From the NCBI GenBank assembly GCA_005239945.1, contig SBAY01000363.1, positions 1 to 44,783 on the forward strand: a DNA stretch of 44,783 nt. Reading direction: 5' to 3'. The notes under the pieces were generated by a model. That model made no database searches. It saw only the letters and a program-made list of their open reading frames with translations, and was not told the DNA's origin. Shown piece after piece: positions 40,201-44,783 of this stretch. The DNA is from Nitrospira sp. (GTDB taxonomy: Bacteria; UBA9089; CG2-30-40-21; SBAY01). A program made the position numbers and the translations under genes. Each line of letters starts with the position of its first letter. The first letter of the stretch is position 1.

Positions 40201-40702
40201 TAAAAATAAAAAAGGCTATAAGAAAGGGAATAAGGAGATATAGTGGGGCACTTATTTGGGGATAATAGTATTTAGAAGAAGAAAAATGAACAAGGTTTAT
40301 ATTTATATACATTAGTCCAAGAATTGCTAAAACAACGCTGGAAATATATCCTATTCTGGATACCCAGCGATGAACACCTTTATTATTATTTGTAATAATT
40401 AATACAAAATGAAAAAAGGTAGAGTAGATAAATGGTATAGCTATTTTAGGGAGTGTCAAATAAAAAGTTTTGGGAAATCCGAAAGATAGAATTGCTAAAA
40501 AAAGATTAACTTCTTCTTTAGTTTTAATAAGAGAGACTCCTGCATATTCCAATCCCCAGACGCTTAAACAAAATTCTAATCCTGCAAATACGCAATTTAT
40601 AACTCTTTTAGGATTTTGAACCAACACAAAAATAGCTAATCCAAGATTGATGAAAGCGGCAAAGAAATAAAAATTAGCGTGATGAATATTGTGTATATCC
40701 AA
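37238..40702 (-). CDS. large membrane histidine kinase with 7TM-like sensor and GAF domains
   Basis: The 1154-aa kinase has eight or so N-terminal helices (about 10-300) of the HisK_N_7TM/MASE type. Three GAF-like domains follow (about 320-480, 505-690 and 705-860). The kinase core has H-box KVSHKIGNKIYAL (His near 895), a divergent N-box SELAQNAKYF, G1 DTGIGVAEE and G2 GTGLGLSI. An unusual insertion (about 1015-1065, WQERTGQKEEEELRR to DLKDG) splits the ATPase domain. The start is TTG 40702 with AGGAG 7 nt upstream. It is the first gene of the operon with the receiver-MshEN and PilT genes and is probably the cognate kinase. Confidence 0.88.
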   Translation of the reverse strand: MDIHNIHHANFYFFAAFINLGLAIFVLVQNPKRVINCVFAGLEFCLSVWGLEYAGVSLIKTKEEVNLFLAILSFGFPKTFYLTLPKIAIPFIYSTFFHFVLIITNNNKGVHRWVSRIGYISSVVLAILGLMYININLVHFSSSKYYYPQISAPLYLLIPFLIAFFIFTAYGAVLMCRKCFLTQNRAEKRKLILLSVVVVVVIVGGIVNALLVYISKLPALSWIYITGHLIAVFFSLMVGYVIFKYRLMEIVVRKGSIYLLLSFVIIFIVIGIGRLFTISPGWGIILVFISAILITIAFQLIENEEVRRFIDRWVFYRRYELEQIIENFKRRTLSVNNKQALFVIIEDTLKQVVPLDKSVILLLDEVERRYKVNWSIGVDSLVKEEIFGLNEIMVEWLKKEKKVILKERLERYPIFKKWLTGKKIWGDFKKNLEKMEMELFVPIVYGDKLLGILGLKKKKIEEPYYTEEELEILLELCPHIGGILNNLQFYELKKTVSSWWDEKIKIIQRIITYLHNARDLNELLHIFLTGVTHGEGLGFNRAMIFFIDEEKLIGEKGVGPIDGEEWEETISKGISMEDSIKNYPIRTKITEELEKIEVPLKNCPYMIREECISEKKSLHIRNIDENENIIAVMKDLLGELSSDAFVIIPLIITGRVKGIMLADRKYSYQNYPITDLDMQALEILSSQISIVIQKLERKGIFKVFDNIMRKSPTTYNLVDLLEDISTTLADYFKAVCAIYLYDKKDDILLFVKINRPSRGYIIPYNKYIINYKCKIGEGNIGETAQQQLVIQKGLYLGFPIMDNDRNLWGVIGLNRFQEGNEFTEEDKEFLNEIRHSITSSILHLQAFEKIKFQLGEIRIELDETREDFIVRKLSGWRDLAAKVSHKIGNKIYALEELRTSILSKNNLNEIQNKVKDMKEEIEDARRIVREITEFAKPLNVTISSVNVNSILNKAVTSIFPSPEREQIEISFNFDEKLNSIEGDSEKLKEAFSELAQNAKYFMNIKKFIWQERTGQKEEEELRRMIKNQFMLDISPEDFNSLLSKIDLKDGKGKLEINTKFIPSHESKSYNLKEDGYIMIEFIDTGIGVAEENKSRIFEPLVTTRKNGTGLGLSIIEIIINYHKGIIREEGTFGKGAKFVIFLPVRQRKGGEINV

Positions 40703-40851
40703 TTATAGTCTCCTGAATTTAACTATATGATGATGCATCAAAAGAGGTTATTCTACTATACTGCACCAAACCTACCTTCCCGAATTCCAAAAGGTTTTTT
40801 ACCAATACCAATAGGTGAAATTATTCCTCAAAAACTACATTTACAATGATT

Positions 40852-40880
40852 ATAATATTATAATATTGTAAAAAAGTCAA
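40852..40880 (-). promoter_or_regulatory. probable promoter for the kinase-MshEN-pilT operon
   Basis: Minus strand: TTGACT (40875-40880), a 17-bp spacer, TATTAT (40852-40857). A second TATAAT lies nearby at poorer spacing. It is divergent from the hicA promoter; the gap 40703-40950 holds no gene. Confidence 0.5.
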
Positions 40881-40900
40881 GAAAAATTATAAAAAATATC

Positions 40901-40929
40901 TTGCAAAAATTGGAATTATGGTGTAAAAT
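40901..40929 (+). promoter_or_regulatory. sigma70-type promoter for hicAB
   Basis: TTGCAA (40901-40906), a 17-bp spacer, TAAAAT (40924-40929). The ATG follows at 40951 after GGTGA. Confidence 0.65.
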
Positions 40930-40950
40930 TATAGAAGATGGTGACACTAT

Positions 40951-41217
40951 ATGGATATGAGTAAGATTGAAGATATTCTTATCCAGATGAAGAGTAATCC
41001 CAAAGATATCAGATTTAGCAATTTGTGCAGGGTTTGTGATTTTTATTTCGGGAAAGCTCGTCAAGAAAGAAGCAGTCATCGAGTATATAAAACACCGTGG
41101 CAGGGTGATCCACGGGTGAATATTCAGAATCATAAAGGAAGAGCCAAGGCATATCAGGTTAAACAGGTACTCAATGTTATTGAAAGGTTGGAGGTAGATT
41201 ATGGTACTGGAAAATGA
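40951..41217 (+). CDS. HicA family toxin, second module
   Basis: The 88-aa mRNA interferase belongs to the longer HicA branch. Catalytic His43 is in ERSSHRVYKTPW, and GDPRVNIQNHKGRAKAYQVKQ with the helix VLNVIERL completes the fold. It is toxin-first and overlaps the antitoxin by 17 bp. It is intact. It shares little sequence with the hicA at 1127, so the two modules were probably acquired separately. Confidence 0.85.
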   Translation: MDMSKIEDILIQMKSNPKDIRFSNLCRVCDFYFGKARQERSSHRVYKTPWQGDPRVNIQNHKGRAKAYQVKQVLNVIERLEVDYGTGK

Positions 41218-41530
41218 TCGTTATACCTACCGAGTAACTTGGGCTGAAGACGATAATGAATATGTCGGTTTGTGTGTAGAGTTTCCGAGTTTGAGCTGGC
41301 TGGCTGAGACACCAGAATTAGCCTTAAAAGGCATTCGCAAAGTAGTTGCAGATGTTGTGAGGGATATGCAAGACAATGGTGAGATATTACCTGAAGCAAT
41401 TGCTTGTAAGCGATATAGCGGCAAATTTATGGTACGTGTACCGATAGAAATCCATCGAAATCTTGCAATCCGGGCAGCAGAATCTGGTGTCAGCATGAAT
41501 CGGCTTGCCAGTTCAAGGTTAAGTCAATAG
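41201..41530 (+). CDS. HicB family antitoxin with ribbon-helix-helix tail, second module
   Basis: Antitoxin of 109 aa. The N-terminal RNase H-like part is YTYRVTWAEDDNEYVGLCVE with SLSWLAETPELALKGIRKVV. The C-terminal ribbon-helix-helix is GKFMVRVPIEIHRNLAIRAA followed by ESGVSMNRLASSRL, which should bind the operon's operator. It is complete, unlike the shorter HicB at 826, whose DNA-binding part is unclear. Confidence 0.88.
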   Translation: MVLENDRYTYRVTWAEDDNEYVGLCVEFPSLSWLAETPELALKGIRKVVADVVRDMQDNGEILPEAIACKRYSGKFMVRVPIEIHRNLAIRAAESGVSMNRLASSRLSQ

Positions 41531-41640
41531 GAAGAGGAGTAAGCTCATCTTGAATTGTGAATTAAAGAAAGAAGGTTAATTTGTTAAAAACAGATGAGTA
41601 GTTTCGAAAATGTTGATAAATAATCAGGAGGTTTAAAAAA

Positions 41641-42639
41641 ATGGCAATAAAAGTAGGAATAAACGGTTTTGGTAGGATTGGGAGAGGGGTTTTAAGGGCC
41701 GGGATTGATAATCCCAGGATAGATTTTGTGGCGGTAAATGATATTACTGACCCAAAGACATTGGCGCATCTATTGAAATATGACTCGAACTTTGGGATAT
41801 TTAATAAGGATGTAGGAGCCACTTCAGATGGAATTGTCCTTGGTGGTAAGGAGATAAAGGTCTTAAAGGTTAAAGACCCGCAGGAACTGCCGTGGAAGGA
41901 CTTGGGGGTAGAGATAGTTGTAGAGTCAACAGGGCATTTTACTGATAGAGATTCGGCCGCAAAACATTTACAGGCAGGTGCTAAAAAGGTTATTATCAGC
42001 GCTCCGGCAAAAGGTGAGGATATAACGATTGTCCTGGGAGTCAACGAAGGCAAATACGATAAAAATACCCACCACATCATCTCCAATGCCTCTTGTACAA
42101 CTAATTGTTTGGCCCCGGTAGTCAAAGTTCTGCTGGATAATTTTGGAGTCAAACGAGGGTTGATGACGACCATTCATTCCTACACAAATGACCAGAGAAT
42201 CCTTGACTTACCACATAAAGACCTGCGTCGGGCAAGGGCGGCGGCTTTATCTATGATTCCCACGACTACTGGTGCGGCAAAGGCCATTGGATTGGTCATC
42301 CCGGAATTAAAAGGCAAACTGCATGGGATTGCCATCAGGGTGCCTACCCCGAATGTTTCTCTGGTTGATTTAGTCGTTGAGGTGAAAGAGGATGTGGACA
42401 AAGATACGGTAAATGCGGCTGTAAAGTCTGCAGCAGAAGGAAAATTAAGTAAATATTTAGAATACTGCGAAGCACCATTGGTTTCCCATGATTTCAACGG
42501 TAACCCCAAATCCGCTATCTTCGACCCTGAATATACCACGGTTTTAGAAAATACCTTAGTCAAGGTATTAGCCTGGTATGATAACGAATGGGGCTATTCC
42601 TGTCGGGTGGTGGATTTGATTGAGTATATAGTGAGTTAA
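41641..42639 (+). CDS. gap: glyceraldehyde-3-phosphate dehydrogenase, type I
   Basis: Glycolytic/gluconeogenic enzyme oxidising G3P to 1,3-bisphosphoglycerate. The 332-aa protein shows the NAD fold VGINGFGRIGRGVLRA, catalytic Cys152 in SNASCTTNCLAP, His in TTIHSYTNDQ, and the C-terminal WYDNEWGYSCRVVDL. It is complete, with AGGAGG ahead of the ATG. It is the only clear housekeeping gene inside a toxin-antitoxin cluster, and phosphoglycerate kinase is not next to it. No promoter was clear in the preceding 110 bp. Confidence 0.97.
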   Translation: MAIKVGINGFGRIGRGVLRAGIDNPRIDFVAVNDITDPKTLAHLLKYDSNFGIFNKDVGATSDGIVLGGKEIKVLKVKDPQELPWKDLGVEIVVESTGHFTDRDSAAKHLQAGAKKVIISAPAKGEDITIVLGVNEGKYDKNTHHIISNASCTTNCLAPVVKVLLDNFGVKRGLMTTIHSYTNDQRILDLPHKDLRRARAAALSMIPTTTGAAKAIGLVIPELKGKLHGIAIRVPTPNVSLVDLVVEVKEDVDKDTVNAAVKSAAEGKLSKYLEYCEAPLVSHDFNGNPKSAIFDPEYTTVLENTLVKVLAWYDNEWGYSCRVVDLIEYIVS

Positions 42640-42653
42640 AGGAGGAGAGAATT

Positions 42654-42734
42654 AGTAATCGGATTTACAGGTTTTAAACCTGGAGCGGATTAAACGGATA
42701 AATAAAAAAATAAAATCCGCTTAATCCGATTACT
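42654..42734. repeat. ATCGGATTAAGCGGAT inverted repeat with nested palindrome
   Basis: Left arm AGTAATCGGATT...CGGATTAAACGGAT; right arm ATCCGCTTAATCCGATTACT. The left arm is split by CAGGTTTTAAACCTG (42668-42682), the palindrome also found twice in the lipoprotein gene at 4.5 kb. It lies 15 bp after the gap stop. Confidence 0.8.
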
Positions 42735-42777
42735 AAATTAAATTTTGACATTACCAATGAAAAAATAGGAGCAAATC

Positions 42778-43188
42778 ATGATAGTAGAGAATAAAGATAT
42801 TCGATGGAAACAACGGTTTCAGAATTTTGACAAGGCTTATTTGCTGTTAGAGAGGACATTGAAGATAGAAAATCCATCGGAAGCGGAAAAAGGTGGGATA
42901 ATTCAATTTTATGAAATGGCTTTTGATCTTGCCTGGAAATTAATGAAGGATTACCTGGATGAACAGGGGTTTACTGTCCAGTCGCCACGCGAAGCTATTA
43001 AACAGGCTTTTCAATCGAGTATTATTGAAGATGGGCATATTTGGATTGATGCTTTAGAGGACAGAAACCTGACCACGCATACATACGATGAAGAGATTGC
43101 CACAGAAGTCGTATCAAAAATTCGCCTGGTTTATTTTCCCGCTTTAAGCCAATTACATAACTTGTTAAGGTCTAAGGCAGAATTATGA
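42778..43188 (+). CDS. hepT: HEPN toxin of a HepT-MntA module (HI0074 family)
   Basis: All-helical 136-aa HEPN ribonuclease-type toxin, formerly called nucleotidyltransferase substrate-binding protein. The active motif R-x4-H-x-Y is intact as Arg96-NLTT-His101-Thr-Tyr103. In characterised HepT-MntA pairs that Tyr is the residue the antitoxin adenylylates to silence the toxin. AGGAG lies just ahead of the ATG. It overlaps mntA by 4 bp. Confidence 0.88.
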   Translation: MIVENKDIRWKQRFQNFDKAYLLLERTLKIENPSEAEKGGIIQFYEMAFDLAWKLMKDYLDEQGFTVQSPREAIKQAFQSSIIEDGHIWIDALEDRNLTTHTYDEEIATEVVSKIRLVYFPALSQLHNLLRSKAEL

Positions 43189-43511
43189 ATACAGGATTAA
43201 AAAAACAGGATATTGATGATGTCCTGAAAGCCCTGAAGCAATGCCCTGAAGTGGAAGAGGCTATTATTTTCGGTTCTCGGGCCAAAGGAAACTCCAAACC
43301 AGGTTCTGATGTGGATCTGGCTGTTAAAGGCAAAAATGTGACGCATGACATCGTACTAAAGTTGATTGAACTGCTTAATGAAGAGCTTCCTTCGCCTTAC
43401 TTTTTTGATGTTGTGCATTATGAGAAAATAAATAGCCGGGAACTTATTGATCATATCGACCGTGTGGGGAAAATTGTTTACTCTGTTTCAAAGAAAATAC
43501 GAAGAAGATAA
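43185..43511 (+). CDS. mntA: MNT-domain nucleotidyltransferase antitoxin
   Basis: Minimal nucleotidyltransferase of 108 aa with the GSRAKGNSKPGSDVD motif; Gly30-Ser31 and Asp42/Asp44 form the metal and ATP site. Known homologues transfer AMP to the Tyr of HepT. The ATG overlaps the hepT stop (ATGA), so expression is coupled. Motifs are intact, so the pair looks functional. Confidence 0.88.
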   Translation: MNTGLKKQDIDDVLKALKQCPEVEEAIIFGSRAKGNSKPGSDVDLAVKGKNVTHDIVLKLIELLNEELPSPYFFDVVHYEKINSRELIDHIDRVGKIVYSVSKKIRRR

Positions 43512-43593
43512 AAATCTGCAGAGGACGCAGATTTTAGAGATACTAAAAACTATATACTCTAAACTAAAAACTATTAAAATGAAGGTAATAAAT

Positions 43594-43836
43594 ATGATAA
43601 CATTACCAACTACTGAAGCAAGAACAAAACTAGATAATCTGATGGACGAGATGGCGTTATCGCATCAACCTATTCAGATCAGAGGCAAAAGAACTAATGC
43701 TGTTCTTATCACAGGGAAAGATTGGCGAGCAATAGAGGAGACTCTTTATCTTCTGTCAATCCCAGGAATAAGAGAGTCGATTCGAGAAGGACTTGAAACA
43801 CCCATCAATAAATGCAGCAAGGAACTAAAGTGGTGA
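43594..43836 (+). CDS. Phd/YefM family antitoxin
   Basis: The 80-aa antitoxin has TLPTTEARTKLDNLMDEMAL then QPIQIRGKRTNAVLITGKDW, the Phd/YefM DNA-binding fold, and a C-terminal helix ETLYLLSIPGIRESIREGL that binds a YoeB-type toxin. The frame is open to 43447, but GAAGG lies 8 nt ahead of ATG 43594. Its expected toxin follows only as a remnant, so it may be an orphan or regulate in trans. Confidence 0.82.
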   Translation: MITLPTTEARTKLDNLMDEMALSHQPIQIRGKRTNAVLITGKDWRAIEETLYLLSIPGIRESIREGLETPINKCSKELKW

Positions 43837-43891
43837 GTTGGCAACTGGTTTTCACAAAAAGGTTATGAATTTTGCAAAAGAATTAGGGAGT
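43833..43891 (+). pseudogene. remnant of a YoeB/Txe-type toxin gene
   Basis: GTG at 43833 overlaps the antitoxin stop and reads VSWQLVFTKR then L and TGA: the exact opening of YoeB family toxins. Adding one base in the A-run at 43856-43860 would continue FTKKVMNFAKELGS, which fits the next family residues (FTKKAQKDAKKL pattern). After about 20 codons the homology ends where the AbrB-like gene begins. So the toxin suffered a frameshift and lost its body. Confidence 0.72.
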
Positions 43892-43900
43892 ATGATTAAA

Positions 43901-44155
43901 ATGGAAACAGTTCAGACTAAAATAATGCCAAATGGAGAGATAAAATTACCTCCTAAAATTTTAAAGGGTTGGGGAGTAAGAGTGGGAGGAAATATTAAGG
44001 TGAGGATTGAAAATCAACAGGTTATACTTTTTCCAGCAAAGAGTACTGATAAATCAAAAGACTTGTTACGAAAAGTACTTGAAGATTTGAGGAAACCCGC
44101 AGTAAAATGTAGTATTGAAAAAATGATGTTAGATGAGGTAGTGGATGCCGATTAG
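43901..44155 (+). CDS. AbrB/SpoVT-like antitoxin of a PIN module
   Basis: The 84-aa protein opens METVQTKIMPNGEIKLPPKI with LKGWGVRVGGNIKVRIENQQ, the swapped-hairpin DNA-binding motif of VapB-type antitoxins, and has a charged C-terminal tail for toxin binding. ATG 43901 has GGGAG 10 nt upstream; ATG 43892 is too close to it, and the longer frame to 43838 uses decayed yoeB codons. It overlaps the PIN gene by 11 bp. Confidence 0.75.
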   Translation: METVQTKIMPNGEIKLPPKILKGWGVRVGGNIKVRIENQQVILFPAKSTDKSKDLLRKVLEDLRKPAVKCSIEKMMLDEVVDAD

Positions 44156-44663
44156 TATATTAATTGATACCAATATTTGGCACTTTGCTTATGTAGAGCC
44201 AAAAGAGTTACAGTATGAAGAGATACACCAAAAGGCTAAAGAATTTCTTTTTAATAAACTTAAGGAAAAGGGAATAAAGATATTCCTTACTTCTTATCAG
44301 GTGAGTGAGATATTAGACATGCTAAGAAAGGGAAATGTAAGCAAAGAGATTAGAATACATTTGATGGAATTGATGGAAACGCCACTCTTTTCCATAATTG
44401 ATTTACATTTTTCTATAGTAAAAGTCTCGTTTCAAAAAAGTCTAAACTCTAACATCCATATTTATGATTATTTAGTTGCATTACCATTAAAAGGTACTAT
44501 AGGTAGGATATACTCAGCAGATGACCATTTTCAACACAAAGATTTCTTAGCTGTTGCTCCTGTAGAAAATCCATTAGAGCCATGGATACTTCGTGAGGGA
44601 AGAAAGCCTTTTGAAAAAGTTCATTTATCACAAAAGATAATTGAAGAAGGGAAAAATATTTAA
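44145..44663 (+). CDS. PIN-domain ribonuclease toxin (VapC-like)
   Basis: The 172-aa PIN domain shows Asp8 in LIDTNIW, Glu55 in QVSEILDML, Asp108 in IYDYLVALPLKG and Asp126/127 in YSADDHF, the four metal ligands of the fold. It is slightly longer than usual (about 130-150 aa) because of a C-terminal extension after VENPLEPW. It is intact. With the overlapping AbrB-like gene it forms a VapBC-type module. Confidence 0.84.
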   Translation: MPISILIDTNIWHFAYVEPKELQYEEIHQKAKEFLFNKLKEKGIKIFLTSYQVSEILDMLRKGNVSKEIRIHLMELMETPLFSIIDLHFSIVKVSFQKSLNSNIHIYDYLVALPLKGTIGRIYSADDHFQHKDFLAVAPVENPLEPWILREGRKPFEKVHLSQKIIEEGKNI

Positions 44664-44691
44664 TTTGTGATTTTAGGAGGTAAAAATATGA

Positions 44692-44783
44692 GTGTGCCGA
44701 GCAAGTTTATTAGTTCTTATCAGTGAAAGTCTGGTCTGAGTAAAGGTTAGCAACCATCTCAGCACCAAATCCCACGCATAGGG
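44692..44783 (+). ncRNA. possible 5' end of a group II intron, cut by the window edge
   Basis: GTGTG at 44692-44696 fits the 5' consensus of group II introns (GUGYG). The following 90 nt look like structured RNA: CTGAG...GGTT-AGC-AACC...CTCAG forms a nested stem, with GTGAAAGTC before it, as in domain I of bacterial group II introns. Just upstream, AGGAGG and ATG (44688-44690) suggest it interrupts a gene at its second codon. The end of the element is outside the window, so this is tentative. Confidence 0.4.

Noticed and set aside
33472..40729. TAACTATATG at both edges of the repeat-free island as attachment-site direct repeats
   Set aside because: A 10-mer made almost only of A and T is expected by chance in such DNA, and no integrase or tRNA gene is near.
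42740..42777. TTGACA upstream of hepT as a promoter
   Set aside because: The position 17 bp downstream is the ribosome binding site region and has no TATAAT-like box.

Overview
The window is AT-rich chromosomal DNA from a diderm (LPS-bearing) bacterium. It carries kdsD, lptC and lpxK, a porin-like outer-membrane protein and a Rho factor, together with a c-di-AMP cyclase (cdaA) and its YbbR partner. Its most distinctive trait is a dense population of short dispersed inverted repeats that fill most intergenic gaps. I cannot place it in a phylum from sequence alone. The mix fits one of the poorly characterised uncultivated diderm lineages, but that is inference. No rRNA, tRNA or CRISPR array was seen.

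Left part (0-10 kb): leuD, a hicBA toxin-antitoxin pair and the fumarase alpha subunit come first. They are followed by a GT39/ArnT-like membrane glycosyltransferase, then a redox group (thioredoxin-fold lipoprotein, 2[4Fe-4S] ferredoxin, thioredoxin). A putative manganese exporter, peptide deformylase, a radical SAM protein and guaA complete this part. Middle-left (10-18.8 kb): a coiled-coil nuclease-like protein, a response regulator, a porin-like protein, a MazEF-like pair whose toxin has an in-frame amber codon, a lipoprotein, two sensor kinases (one a receiver-PAS-kinase hybrid) and queC. Middle (18.8-29.3 kb, mostly minus strand): GDP-mannose enzymes, lptC-kdsD, ybbR-cdaA, rho, a CBS-PAS protein, and lpxK coupled to a Thr/Pro-rich outer-membrane-like protein. 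Then come gatB (+) and a large DUF2723/TPR membrane protein (-).

Right part: 33.4-40.9 kb looks different. It is more AT-rich and free of the dispersed repeat families. It holds an unrecognised two-gene unit (the second gene weakly eIF2B-like) and a three-gene operon of a 1154-aa membrane kinase, a receiver-MshEN fusion and PilT, which suggests phosphorelay and possibly c-di-GMP control of twitching. From 40.9 kb to the end the DNA is a toxin-antitoxin cluster broken only by gapdh: hicAB, hepT-mntA, a phd antitoxin with a decayed yoeB, and AbrB-PIN. The last 90 bases look like the 5' end of a group II intron.

Three whole-window patterns stand out. (1) Repeats lie at, or contain, the stop codons of many genes, have entered queC and the DUF2723 gene in frame, and in one family carry the ribosome binding site of the next gene. 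(2) Twelve promoters match TTGnnn, exactly 17 bp, then a TATAAT-like box. (3) For guaA, gatB and the DUF2723 gene these promoters sit so close to the ATG that the mRNAs should be leaderless or nearly so.
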